Assembly: GCA_022605955.1 (NCBI GenBank)
Contig: JAKCOZ010000005.1
Coordinates: forward strand, 4,560,001-4,624,000
Reading direction: 5' to 3'
DNA: 64,000 nt
Source of the DNA: Rallus limicola
Lineage: Eukaryota > Chordata > Aves > Gruiformes > Rallidae
The notes beneath the pieces were generated by a model. It was given only the letters and a program-made list of their open reading frames with translations, had not been told where the DNA came from and searched no databases. Of this stretch, positions 34,411 to 48,700 are shown piece after piece; position 1 is the stretch's first letter, and each line of letters starts with the position of its first letter. The translations under genes were made by a program, and so were the position numbers.

Positions 34411-37400
34411 AGAAGGGTCGCCTTTTTGGCACAGCAGGCTTTTGAGAGCATCCCACTTATGCTCTAAGATATCTCTATCTAGCTGAAAAGATTACAAGCT
34501 CATGCTGCATTCCTTGCCCACACAGTCCTCTCCTCACAGTATGTGGGAATCTGGGGTGTCCAAAGAAGACGGAGTCAAGCTTCCTGGCAGCATCCCATCA
34601 CAGAAACTATTTCACGGGGAATTAATCCTCGATCCTGACACTTCTTGTCATGTTAGATTCAGATCTCTGCATTTGTTGAGCCATAATGAGTGCAGAAAGG
34701 CAAGAACCAGACAATGGATTTGTACCACTTGTGAACATTTTGCTTTCTGGGCTGGTTAGTGACAGAAGCACTTCTCTATGTAGAGAAATGAGCTCGTCTG
34801 GATGTCTGTAACAACCCATGGGTAAAGTATGCCACAAACCTCAGTTACTGTTATGTACAATCCTATTCTTTGGGGCCACATCACCTCTAGTACTAACTGC
34901 TGCAGCTGTGAGACATGCCTTTCTTCTTGCCTTAGTGGGCAGCAAATACACACCAACCTGAAGTCATTGGTGAAACCAGTTAGGTTTCTTGTGGGCTCAG
35001 GGAGTGTTATAGATAAGATTCAAATAGAGGCAGCGAAATTAATATCAATGAGAACAACCAACCAACACTCCCAGAAAATCCCATGTTCTGTAATTGTTAT
35101 TGCTTCATCACTGACAGGAAAGAGCAGTGTTTTAAAATAGAAGTTAGCTTAATTGAATTTCCCTTAAGGCACAGAAAACAAGCTTCCACGAAGTGGTATC
35201 AATTGTTCAACAATAACATGCTCTCCTGACTGAAAACTGGGTTAGGAATTTGTATTGTATTTTCACAAACTGTAATTCCTAGCCCAGTTTCCTCCTCCTC
35301 TGTGAGATAGGCAGGCAGATTCCACCTCAGCGATTACTAAATTAGACTATGGGGTTTGGTCAATGTGTAACCACTGTCCAGCTTCTCTGCATACCTACAT
35401 AATGGAGGCTGATGGATCCACTACAGGGCTTTAATCAAACAAAGGCATTAAAGGGGTTGGTTGCCTAAATACCTTTGTAGATATGCATCCTTTTCCTCTG
35501 TGCTGCTGCTCAAGGTTCAAAACTGTCAGCCCACGAGAGGTCAGATGTGTGACTTGGATCCTTGTCCCTCCTTGGTTACAGGGCACACAGAAGGATAAAT
35601 CTCAGGGCCCTGGAAAAAAAGGGAAAGAAAGCAACACTCAAAAATCACAGTACAATGAGGACCCATACCTCTTTCTGATAATGCAGAAAGCATTAAGAAC
35701 CAGTCATGTATTTAGGTGTGAAATATTATCTTTCTGAAAACTTGTCATAAACGTGGCTCACACCGCAGGGATTGCCATGCTTTCCAAGTCTGTGCAGCAA
35801 GAAGAATATTTCCTAGGGAATAAGGTCAAAATATTAGTATTCAACTGAATCCGTATGGGCCAAATTAATGAAGTTACTACTCCATCATAGACTTCCATAT
35901 GTGAAATCTGAGAAAGCAGTTGTATCAACAGCACATCAATCCATAGTGTTGGTCAGAGCCACAAAAAAAAATGACCTTTAGTTTCAAAGTTTCATTCAGT
36001 TTTGGCACAGAAAGGTTAACTTTTGTTTAAAAAATGCTTTTGAACAGATAATGTTAATTAAATGTTTGCATTCAAATCATATTACACAGTGCAAGAAGTT
36101 TGTTTTCTATACAAACACTACGCATCCAGTACAGAACCAAAAGCTGGGGGGGCAGACACTAATGAGTAATAGCTCAATCCCATGGACCTTTTCAAAACTA
36201 AAAGCGAGGAGAGGGGAATGTTTGCCATCTCCAGACTCTGCGTGCATCCGCCTCTAAGTTTCTTCTCATTCTCCAGGGATTTGCAAAATTATGTGTTTAA
36301 ATATTAATTTTCCTTCTGCTCTAATGCTGCTTAAAAGTCCTTTTTCAAGCCCAAGAATGACATAGTCAGTGAATGCAAATTACATTCAGTAAAAAACAGA
36401 ATTGTGCAGCAGCACTGGGTAAGTCAAATGCCAAGTTAGCCCTGATGTGAAGTAAAGCAGCTAAATCATCCATCCAGATGGGAAATGTTGACAGTCCCTT
36501 AACTGCAGCAGTTCTATTTGCAATATGGCGAGGTGCGCAATTTGGCTTTGTTAAGCAGACATCATGGAACTATTTACTCTGTCTGCAAGTTGAACAGGAA
36601 GTTTATTAAGCCTGCATATTGCTGGACATATCACCTGGCTGCTGTGTTTCATATCGGAATGCAAAACTGGATGGTCCGTTTCGGTACTGACGTAATGTAC
36701 TGCCATGCGGAGGATTTCTTTTCGAGCCTAAGACCTATTTCTGTGACCCCAGGAGCACGTTGGATGTCATGCATCCAACTCCTGACAGGAATGCTTCATT
36801 TTGCTCTTGAGCAACCACTTCTAAGCAAGCCAGGAGCAGAATCCAGCTCTTCTTGGCTGGAAGAATTGGGATGTCCCAAAATGGGTCTTTTTAACAGATG
36901 AGTGAAAAAGCAGAGAGCCCAAAGGACTATCCCTCTCCAAAGAAAATCATACAAATCAACAAGGAAAAATTCCTTTTTGTAAGTTAGACTTTCTATGATG
37001 GTAAAACAGCTGTGCGCTGTTGGGCTTAGCTCTGCTCCAGCATACCCCTGAATATCTGTTTGACTGTCTCACCAAGGCCCCAGGGGGCAGAGTGAGGCTC
37101 CTGGGTCTGCCTCTGGCAGATGCTGAAACAAGTTGACTTTAAATGCACCCAGGATTTCTCATGGGAGACCATCTTAGTCAGACAGCTTCTCCTTGCAGCA
37201 GACCTTCCTGCCTCCCCACTGCCTGCCCTCCCCATGGGCTGGATCCTTCTCTTCCCTTTGAATTGGCTGGGCTGTGACTTCCCTTCCTGCCAAAGCAGTG
37301 GGTCGCAGGCAGCACGGCTGCTGGGGATGCCTTGCTGCTGCCACCAATTCGCTCGCTCTGGAAGGCTGGAAAGTTGCCAGTATGGTGCTGCTTCCCACAT

Positions 37401-40400
37401 GAGAGCTCCTACTTTCCTCAGGATGGGGAGTCCTGGCCCAAAATATTAGTGGGGTGCAGGATGATGGTTAGGAGCACAGTGTAACATCCACTTGAAGGTC
37501 CCATAGGGAAGAAAATGGGGGTGATGGGCAGGTTTTCAGAGTTCACTTGCTGAACCACTAAGTCCCCCTGGAAATGCATCGGAGAGAACAAGAGAGTCCT
37601 GGGTAATTTTTGAAGCTTCTCCGTGCAGTGAGCTGCTAATCATGGGGCAGAATTGATACTTCCTCACTTTATTTGCCCTCCAGAAATAATTAGCAGTTCA
37701 ATATGAGTCCCAAATAACTTCTTTTCCCCCTGAAAGTTTTCCCTTAATAGTGAATAGTGGTGTTTTCAGACTTCTCAACACCCCCTAATGTGCCCGTAAA
37801 ATTCTGTTGAATTTAGCCAGCAAACATCCTTTTAAAGTGTATAGTTCAAAAGATCACTTGTTTTCAGCTAAAACAGTACAAAACACACTAGGTGTTTTGT
37901 CCAAAAATCCTTCCCAGATTTACAGCAGGCCAACTGGACTCATGAACTGTTCACAGACAGACAGATTTAAAATAGAAAACACATTCTTCTCTGTTCATGC
38001 TAATTTTTTCAAAATCAGATGACAAATACACCACCAGCACTATCTATCATTTTACAAATGTATAAAGCCCTTCCCTGACACTTCACTCTTCGTGGCAACC
38101 TGCAGAAGGTAATTTAAAATGCAGGCATTTTTTGAAATATGGAGACACACACTCATCCAAGGCACACCAATCTTTTTGGCCTGTTCTGAACTGAGAAACT
38201 TTAACTGCTATAAACATTTCAAGAAGGTTGGGTGTCTCTCAAGATGAAGAATTATGTTTTTTCACTTCTAGCTTAATACAGCAGGAATAGGCAAGCTTCC
38301 ACATACGTACAGGCATGTGAACCCAACTGCCATCCCTTAGCACCCCTTTGTGCTTAAACGCTATTGTAATTTTTTATCCTGTTTCTGCATGTCACCTGCT
38401 TGCTTGGCTTTGAATGTTACCAAATCTTAGCATCACCTCCGTGAACTACCACAAAGCACGGGTCAGCAGGGACCCCCTTCAGCCCAACCTCCGACTCGAA
38501 GCAGGTCTGTCACCAATGCCAGAGTGGATCTGCAGGTTCAGCTTCTGTCCCACCCACCAGGAAGTTTCAGCGAAAAAAACATAGGGGTATTCAAACTGCA
38601 ACCCTGCCTCAACTAGTGACCACTCAAGGGACCACTTGAGCCTTTACAGTGGTCAGAGATTGCCTCCTGTGAAGAAAAAGCTGGAAAGGAAGGTCTTCAG
38701 CTACACAGAAATAAGTATTGCTTAACCAAGCCTGAGAACATTACACATTTTTACAAACTAAAAATGACCAGATTCCAAGCTTGGAGGCAGGGTGAAAAGC
38801 TAACTATACACTGTAATTACAGGGGTTTTTTTGACTTACCTGTCTGTATGTGGGTGCTGGAGCTGAAACACTGGAACAACTTAGTTGAAACTAAGAGTTG
38901 AAACACTTAGTACAAAGCAGAGGGAACATAAAGCATGTTCACTTACTTAAACCAGCTTCCAGCATTGGTGTTCAAAGTAAACCTACAACAGATACAAAAT
39001 TTCAGTGTAACAGGAATTCCTTTTTTCATTTCTACAATTCTTTTTGAACTGCTATCCTGTCTGTTTCCTTTTCAGAGAATTAACATTAATCTGTGTGTAA
39101 ATCACTGTTTAAAGGACTGGAACTAGTAGGGTAAGACTGCATAGGGACACTGCTCCTCATGTGTTCACCCAACCATTGAGATTCCCCATTGAAGGGCAAG
39201 CAGTATTATATTAATGCTTCTCAACATGCAGCTGTAAGAGGCCAACCAAAGAGAATGCCCCCAGAGCAGCCTCCTGGGCAGGTCAGGTGCTAAGGAGCAG
39301 GCTTTGACTTTATGACATCCTTATTTTGCTCTGAAGTTTTTGCCATTACACATTCCACTCACTTGCATGGTGAAAAGGTTTTTACAGTAAAAATTCAGAT
39401 ATTTTCTGGAAGTTCATGGAAGTTCAGTAAGCTGTTTTTTCTCATGGCTAGGAACATGTCTTCTTGAGCTGGAAAAATTCCTGGCAAAGTCCAAGTTTTT
39501 AACAGAGGAGTCAGTACTTGTCAGACCATGTGGAAAGCTCAAGAGCTCCCTTCTCAGCAAACCTTACACCTTCCTCACGACTCCTCTGACTTTGCACACG
39601 CCTGCAACTACATGCCCCAGAACCATACACTAGTTTAAGAAGGCACAGGAATTTTTTTCCCGAGTTTGAACTTTGTCTTTGTTTTGAAACCTTCTCCTTT
39701 TTTCCTGACTAACGCGGCTCATGAAGGAACACCTCCCTCAGGCCACAGGCATGGAATATGCTTGTGAAGATCCGCCAAGATTTTAACAAGGGCGTCCTCA
39801 GCACCTTGAAGCTGCACATCAGTGGAATGTGGCCCATATTAATAATACTTTAACTTCTCTCAACATGCTCAAAGACAGCCTTGATGCCAACCCACAGGGT
39901 CCCGAGGGCAGAATGACAGCATCCACGCAGACTATTAACCTGAAAGACAAACGTTTGCAGTTTTTGCTAATCACCTCAAGTACTGAGTATTTTGGTATCT
40001 CTTTCCTCACAGTTACACTCACAAGACCATGGAATTCTTATTTTAGTCTGAAAGAGGCTAGTCATGTGCTGGCATTAATTGTGAGAATTGTTACTTGTTC
40101 ATTACCATAGGGTTGTCAGTATATAGCAAATGTATCAGATTAATAACTGAAGGACTTTGTCCAGGAAACTGCTCAGACAGATACAAAACCTCTGTAAGAA
40201 ATAACATTATGGGGATGTAGGTGTGAATCATTCACAATATGCCCTGCAAGCATTTCTCTGCACATCCAGGAATTAGCCTGGTAGGTATGGACCGTGCCCC
40301 TTCACCCTTCCTGCCCTGGGGCAAGCCAAGGAACAGAATACTGCTGCAGCACTTCACCCAGTGTTACAAGGGTATGATGCTAACATTCAAGCTGCAGGAG

Positions 40401-43400
40401 TGCAGACTGACCATTGCAGAAAGCAGGCCGAGTCTTACAGTCTTCTCTACAGTAGAAGCCACTATGGCAACAAGAACATCTTGATTTGGATGTATAACAT
40501 TGAATTACATAATCAGAAAGGATATCATTGGTAACAGAGATTAACCACGCCAAAATTTCATACTGGTCTTATCAGAAGGTGTTACAACAAGACACTTTGT
40601 GCATCATTTACATTGTCAAAATGAAGAAACCAGAGGTCCCAACAAATGAATCTAAAACCCCAGGCTGCTTCATGTAGTTTCTACACCTTAGGAAATCAAA
40701 GTCAAAACAAAATCCTAAAACTTCCCCATATCATCTTCTCCCCTCTCACATGGGGGAAAAGGATTCTGATGTCCTGTGAAAAGATTAACTTTTAGCATTA
40801 CTCACTCATCTCAGGTTTGTTCAAAGAACACAGTGGTGACCCTCCTTGAGCCTGGAGAATCTGTCATAGGAAGGAGAAGAAAACACCAGCAATACTGAGA
40901 GAAAGAACAGCAAGAATGCAAGTTTAGTATTACAGACTTGTTGCCAGGTGGAGGCAGATCTTCCCTTGCTGACATGATACAGACTTTTCTCTTGGGCTAG
41001 GTGTGCTGTACAGGAAAGAGCTGGGATCCCCCCCAGCTGCTCCACTCATCTAGTCTGGTTAATCTCTACCAGAAACACACTTGCCAACCCTCTCCCTTTT
41101 TGACCATTGTAAGTATCAAGGTTAAATATCAAAATCTGAAAACAAAACATGTTGAAAGACTTGTTGTCTTTGAAAGCAAGAAGAAAGTATGTCTAACTAT
41201 TCAGAATGCGTGCTTTTCAATATGGGCATGCTAGATTATGAGAGTTTACACGATAGCTTTCATCAGGGGATCACAGAACACAGTGCACATGAGCCACATT
41301 GTTAACCCTGTAGTGCAGGGATAAATCAAGATTTTCTCTATTTCACTGAGCAGAAGACTGAAGAATGGAGAGGAGCTTAGGGATTTGGGCTGGGTCACAT
41401 CAAAGCAGCAAAGCTGTGAAGGGAGCCACTGACCAAAATGACATGGATGCATAGGAAATAGTCCAAACTCCACAGTTTGTCTAATTCTCATGGGATCACA
41501 GGCCCTAAGATTTCACCAGGTCAAGCAAGCCACGCTCTACTCAAGGATATACATTCCTGTTTTATCACGTAACAACTATGTGACCCTCACAAAAAGTTCA
41601 GGGTTTTTTGTGTGTGGTTTTGGGTTTTTTTTCCCCTCTAATACAGGCTCTTACTGCATTTTTAAGGGGAGGAAAAAAGGAAACAAGACCCAGGTGAGCA
41701 TACAGCAGCAAAACAAGCACTCCAGGCTCACTTAAGTTACAAGCAATACCAGTACTTTTTTGTTCAGGTATATACTTTGATGTACCCTGTGTAGGTATAT
41801 ACTCTATACATATTTTTCTGCAGTAACAACCACCTATGTCCTGGGCACAGCCCAAGCAAGAATCTCACATTAGTAGATAATTATCTTGCTACAGTCACGC
41901 ACTGAGCATAGAATGGGAGTATCCCATCTAGGAACAGGAAAGCAGAGCTTGGAGTTGAAGATGCAGTAGGACAGACAACTAGTCACAGAAGGTCCTTTGG
42001 TCAACACCACCACAGAGCTCTGCACCCGCATGATGAGCAGCAGCAGCACTACACTTTCTTTTCTAGGCCATGAAGGAGGAGTCAAAGAGATGCAAGTGCA
42101 GGTCTGATTGGTTCTAGGAATACAGTAAGATAAAAAAACATGACTGTGTAGCAGTGCAGAACAAAAGTAAGCTAGGCATCCCACAAAGTCATCCACTGTA
42201 TCTATTAACACTCCAAGTGACAGCTTCTACCTTTTGCAGCCACTGGCACCAGTAAATGTTATAAATTTAGTGATTCAACATTTCAGTGAAGTGCAAACAA
42301 ATTATAGTCTCTGCAAGGAACAAACGGTCATGAAATCTGAGCTCAACAGAGATACTTCCCATAACTCAGAACTTCACAAGGTATCCTTGCACATCTAGCA
42401 GGGAACTTCCATCAAGGTTATGGGAACTTCAGTCCTTTTCAGAAGACACTTCTTGGGAGATCCTTTTTAAACATAAAGCATTCTAACAATTTTTAAAAAT
42501 GTAAGTTTAAAACTAGCAGGCATTCTGACACTGTGTGCAGATCACTAGATTCTCATTCATTTCCCAGTAGGCTTGAAGACTGCAGCCAAGAACACATAGA
42601 TGCCAAAGAGATGCCCCCCACAGACTTGCAAGAACCCTTCTTGCTTTTTTAAACCTGAGAAGACCTTTGGTCCAAAGTTTTGCAGTGCAGAGTTCCCAGA
42701 AATGTGAATATACAAAGAAAAAAGAAAATCCCTGGAGAGCTAACCTTATTAATAACCTGCTTCTCCCTACTTAAAGTTGGTTCAGATAGAAACACTGAAT
42801 CTCAAACCCAGGAAATTATGAGTATGAATTTCTAACGCGTAAATAGGCATGGCAGAGCTCCCAGTGATTTCACACAGTCAGTTCTCAAGTTACAGAAATT
42901 AGAGCTGGATTTACGAGTGGCATCAACCAAACCTCCAAAACCAAACACTGAGGTATCTTCCAAGTCTAGACCCAAATCTCACAATTTCTCCCATCAGCAC
43001 AGACTTACAAACATTTAAAGGATGAAATGTTGCTCTCAGTCCACTTGGGCGACAAAATGCACACACACGCGGAAAAGGTCAGAGACTGAGAGTTCACTCT
43101 GCGCTTCTATCATACTTTTGAAGACATGGGTGGATGGAGAAATGACTGCTGCCAATAGAAACATTGTTTCTTATTCACAGGGACATGCAGCAGCAAAACC
43201 AAAATTACTCAAAACAAATAGTACTGAAATTACTCAGGTCAAGGACAGTGGAGCCAAGAACACCCAAGAAGGGTGGGACACAGGTACCTTACATCATCTT
43301 GACATTTTAAAGGTTTTTAGGGTTTAACTCTCCTGGTCTCATGAAGACAGTCAGGGGTGTGAGGAAAGTCTCTCCTTCCTCTCCTGTTTTTTAATTCTTT

Positions 43401-45169
43401 GAAAGGGACAGGCAGTATCTCCCATTAGACAGGGAGGCTTTTCCTGCAGAGGGGGGCTCCAGATAACAGCCTGCTGGTGAAGTGCAGGATGAGAGCTGCT
43501 GACAGCAATTGCAAGTGCAACCACAACAGCAAAACAGCAGGTTTCATCCACCCATCAAAACACTAAAATAACTGGACTTCTTGTTTTTGTAGTAGCTGTG
43601 ACTGTGTAAGCCAGGATGTTGAAGCAAACCATGTCTGACTTCTGAATTCACCCAAGCATAGCCTTGCCTGTTCTATGGACAGCACAGTTCAAGGTAAATG
43701 TAATGTGTTTAGAGACATGCAAACAAGTTTCAAACTATCATCCCAAGCAAAGACACAAAAATGATCCCACTCAAAGTCACAAAAATCCACTCTGATTTCT
43801 GGCCAGGTTTTACAGGCTGCAGTGAACCTCTAGCTGCTGCTAGCACAGATAGAGGAAGCAGCATTACAAAATCCCCTGGGGATTACAGGTTGTCTTCTGC
43901 TCTGGCGGCAAATAATTGTCAGGTTACATAACCACATATGAATCCACCTCTGCTAAGCCCATTTATGGAGTAAAAGAGTGGCGTTATGTGCCTGGTCCCA
44001 CACTCCTCTCCCACCGCAGCCCCACCTCAGAGTGTTTTTGTTCCCTGCTGCCGCCAGGCAGGGATGACCCGGGGCCCCAGAAGGAGTTAGTGGGTAGGTA
44101 CCTCCTTGTGCCATCCACCTGCTGCATTGCCCCTGCCCTTTGCTGCACTGATGGCAAAACTGTTCTCAGGGTGGTACTAGCATTAATAATTTTGTGGGAC
44201 AACTGGTCTGGGGACTGCTATCCTCTCTCCAGCGCTGGTGTTTTGTACACTGGTGGGCCTCCAGCCTGATCAGTGCAGCTAACCCTCTGCTCCTGGTAGC
44301 TCACTACAAAGCACACGCAAAGCCAGCTAGTTTGCAATCCCAGATTAGAAAGTGTCACCAGTTAATATCACCTGATGGCATTGTTTAGCTAAGGATTTTT
44401 TTTTAAAGACATGTTTATAGCAGTCATTTTGATAGAATAATCACAGCACTTAGTGTTGGCTTTCATCTCCCTCATGTGACTCATTTTCTAGTGCTTCAGC
44501 TATCTGCACTAGTGCTAGAAACGGGTTTGTGCCACAGAGCTCAGATCTGGATCAGAAGTGCTGGGAGTCTGAGGGAGTTCAGATCAGGAGGTTTTAATTG
44601 CTCTGCTGAAGGCAGACTGACTTATCTCCGCAGCTGGCTCTGCTGCATGTCTGCTGGCTGAAAAGGGACAGGGACAACCTGGGGCTTAAAAAGGTAGATT
44701 TGGCTTTAGTCTCATCTCTAAATATGTATGTTAAAGAGATATCTTTATTTTACAGATACATATAGCTCTAAACACACATATTAAGAGGTATCTTTATCTT
44801 ACATACCCCCATAAGGTTTGAAAGCTTCTCATTTTGAAAGCTTCCTCTCAGTCGATTAGGGAAAAAACACCTTCTTTTGGAAATACCAAAAAGTCCCAGA
44901 GGAGTCTGCCTCCCTGACCTGAAAGCACTAAGTGGAGCAATTGAGGATGTATTTCCCAGGCACCAGGGGCTGGTGGTGCAGACCAGAGGTAACCACAGCC
45001 CTGCCAACTGCAGCAGCCCTTGCCCAGCCCTGGCATGGAGGAATCTGGAGGGGGCTGACAAAGCGGCCATGCCTCCTGGCCCCGATAAGAGGTGCCTGGC
45101 AAATCAGCTGCATTGAGTAATGTAAACTTGGTGGGGAAATAATTTCAACTTCCTGTAGCATTTCATCAT
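34411..45169. other. intergenic, no gene recognised
   Basis: More than 10 kb without a supported exon. A 127-codon + frame at 36518-36901 and a 124-codon - frame at 37026-37400 show no recognisable domain. A short segment near 38460-38520 may be an old CR1 fragment, but it is too diverged to call. Confidence 0.55.
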
Positions 45170-45740
45170 TTTTCAGATTTTTGCATAAGCCAGTACAAAA
45201 CCTCCTGGCTCTTTCCAGCACCATTAGAAGTATAGCTAAACATACGCATTTCCAGCAACGCTCCTTGAGCAAGTTTGCTTTCTCGCCAGTTTTCTGGAAA
45301 AACTGCCCGTGCATGGCTTGCCAATTTGCAGAGAATTTTGGCCCAAATAATTTTAACTACTTAATACAGATCACATTTATTATCACCATCAGTGGAAAAT
45401 TGTATCTTCTCAGATTTCCTTGTATTGTAAGCAGTGGGAATATAATTAATTCATTCTGCAGTTACACAAATATGTAAATCCATTACAAATACAGCACTGA
45501 ATGCATTTTCTCAAATTCCCGTGCTGTTTGCAGCTTTGTTTCTGGAAGCATCAATATAATTCTGCTGATGATCAGATTGCCCTTCAGCCTTAGAATAACT
45601 CCTGGAATAAACCTATTGATTAATGCTCTTGTGACATATGGCAATAGGGAACTATTTTTATTGTTAGAGCCTATTTGTCCTTCATATATGCACATTTGAA
45701 TTCACATTTGATGCATCTCACAAGCTGTCCTATAGTTTGA
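45170..45740. promoter_or_regulatory. possible conserved regulatory element cluster
   Basis: A roughly 570-bp block of AT-rich, repeat-free sequence with many homeodomain/POU-like words (TTTGCATAA, AATAATTTTAACTACTTAAT, ATAATTAATTCATT, ATTGATTAATG). It is the most enhancer-like stretch of the gene-free interval by eye. Conservation is untested. Confidence 0.3.
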
Positions 45741-48700
45741 TGCCATCCATCATCCCATTGCAGCTCCAACACTCCTGTTACAAGAAATTCCATTAAGCAC
45801 TAGGGGTCAGTCAACTGTGTTAGAAACAAAGCAATTTACCAAAACATACAGTTAATGAGACTTTCGGGAGGGAAAGAATCACATGCACAAATTACAGTTT
45901 TAAGAATCAGACCTAAATCTATAGCAGATAAAGTCTAAACTATGATCAGTCTGTGACAAATCCTCAGTATAACCCCATGCCTGGATTCTATCAGCAGACT
46001 GGATGACCTAGACTGTATCACCTTTTAGGACTCACCTGTAGCTGCAATTTACCATGTGTTGATCAGAATTTTCCAATTCAACAAAGCAACGTCCCCTGAC
46101 CTTGCATGGGGATTCAAATTTTGTTGCTGCTACTTACATGTTTTCTAACAGTTGTGCACAAGACAGGAGTTCAGTTTTCTTGCAATGAAGCTGGAGACTG
46201 GTCCTATCCCATAGCCCACTGTTTTCCTAGCAACCTATGTAATTTTTGCCAGGAGTGTCACAGTGTCACCATCATATCCCAACCAGAACTCACCTCACAG
46301 TGCTGGTGGACAGCTGGGACCTCCTTTTGCAGATCCAGTTATGAGGATATCTAGATTATTACATTGCATTCCCCATCTGGTTGGGGCAAGCACTCATGGC
46401 TCGTGGCTCCTGCCCAGCACGACACCAAGGCCTGTGGTTTCTCTGCTCTGGTGTGGTTGGAAGCAGCACACATCAGAGCTGCAGCCACTGTGAAGAAGAA
46501 ATGTGCAAAAGCAGTTATCCAGATGGTAGTGCCAACAGTGGCCAACACGATGGAACAGAGCCCTTGGTGACCCGAGTGCTCACAGAAAACCAAACCTTGC
46601 TGCTCCCTGAACTGGGATAGACTTAAAATAAAACCCATCACAGCACTTTGTGGGTGTGTCAGAAGAAATCTGTCCCTGCTGCAGGTGATTAAGGAGCAAA
46701 CCAGGACCAGCATAACTCTGAAACCCTCAACCTCAGTATGTTCAGCCAGAGAAGAACGATCAGTGAAGCAAGATGCACCACAAAGCTGAAGGTGGGAATG
46801 TTTCTACTGTGACAGAACTCCTCTTGCCTTCCTGGTTCTATCACTATGGCAGCATAGTTCCAGGTAGCTTACAAGGGTTGCTGTAACACTATCCCCACCT
46901 TCTTTTGTAGGAAAAGGCTCTCTCTCACTCCAAGCAGAAGCCATGCTGGAAAAAGTACAGGCTCCCTGGATTCCCCTTCATGATGAGCAAGAACGACCGC
47001 TTTACTTGCTCAGTTCTGCCACTGGCTGTCTGGCTGCCTACACTATCTTCCTCTTGACACTCCCTTCCCCTCCTGCCTGAAGACAGCAGGAGCACACCAA
47101 TCAACAGAACTGAAATACAAGCTCTAACTGTAGTGGCAAAGAAGCATCTGAGGATTTAAAAAAACAGCCAGAGATTGCAAAAATACAGATGATTCAAGGC
47201 ACAACTCGGGTTTTGAAAACTTCTTTCTGGACTGTTGGGTCACTTTACTGTTGTGCAATTCATGTTGGCTGCAGTTGTTGGGAAAGGTAAGAGACCCAAA
47301 AAAATAAGAGCAACCTTAAGGAAATCTAATTTAGGGAAGAGAATTGCACAGCAGTGCAGTTCTCTCAAAGTGACTCATAACGGATGGTACCATTCAGAGC
47401 CAGAGGTGTCCTTCCACTCCAGCAACAGCCCTGCTTGCCCCATGCCTTTTGGAAAAAGGATGTTTGCTTAAGTAAGGACAGCCAGTACCAAAGTACAAAC
47501 AAACACCACCTTGCCTCTGCATGCACCATTGTTTTCCCCTTGCCACAACAAGCTCTGTTAAGAACAGATGCAGACATCACTCTGATTTGCACTGATTTTT
47601 TTCTAAACATCTCCCCTCACGCTAGACTGATACCCCCTATTCTTCAGAGGCGAAAGATCTTGAAAATGCCGTGCTGTCTCCAAGTCTGGGAAGAACCAGA
47701 AAGCTGAAACAAAGGGGGAAGAGAGAGCAACCCAAGCTCTTTGTTCCAGTTGGCATAAAAGCATCATTCTTACAATAGCTCATTTTCTCCTTCCCCCCCA
47801 ACAGCTGACAACTCATGGCAACTAAGGACAGGACTGCTATTGTCATTAAGCAAATACTTGTCCAATCTACGTAGGAAAAAGAAGAGCTCCAGAGATGACG
47901 ACATGTTTAAAATGCTCACAAGGGCATCCCAGGAGGCGAATAAAGAGACACAGCAGTGGACGAAAGGGTTCCTGAAGCAAAAACAGGGGACAGAAAAATG
48001 GCCTCCCAGATGCAGCTGCTGCAGAGTCTGAAGAGTCAGCCTGCTTCACCCAGCTACGGACTCAGACTCAGCTTCCACCACTGATTGCAGACTGCAGCCT
48101 GGGCATCCTCTCCAAGCCCCTGCTTCTGCAACTATCTTGTCCCAGGACCCACTGCATGCTGCCACCTTGTCTCCACCACCATGCATTTCTGCACAAAGTG
48201 ATGGCAAAGTGAATTCTGGGCACAGGGAAAGCTCTTGACACTGACTTCTAACAGTAGGATGGTTTATCTCTAGCATTCGGTGACCAGCAGGCACTGAGGA
48301 CACATACCTACACTCTTTCCCAAATAATTTCTTCAGAAAAAACAAGCAAACAAACAACTCGCCACACACCCACACAAAATGTGTTTATTATTAGAAATCT
48401 TCTCTTTCTGTACAAAGCATGAACCCTCCCCCACATAAAGCATTTCTGCATGTTCACCATTCCAGCCACTCACTTAAAGGGAAGATGGAGGCCATACATC
48501 ACAACATTAACATGTGGGATGAGTTCCAAACAAAGCACAACACACATTTTTCCATGAGCAGTCCTAATCCTCTAAGCAGAAGCATGAGTGACTATAGTCC
48601 AGTTGTGGCAGCATTTGTTTGGTGTATTGAATTGCTATATGATATGTCTGCCTTCAGGGTCATCCAGCCTCCTCCCCCCATCTGTTGCAGAAGGCTGCAA

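Noticed and set aside
36518..36901. 127-codon plus frame
   Set aside because: No recognisable domain; composition not distinct from neighbours; a single-exon gene is not supported.
38453..38560. CR1-like segment (CAGCCCAACCTCC, GAAGCAGGTC)
   Set aside because: Only short resemblance to CR1; too diverged to annotate without alignment.
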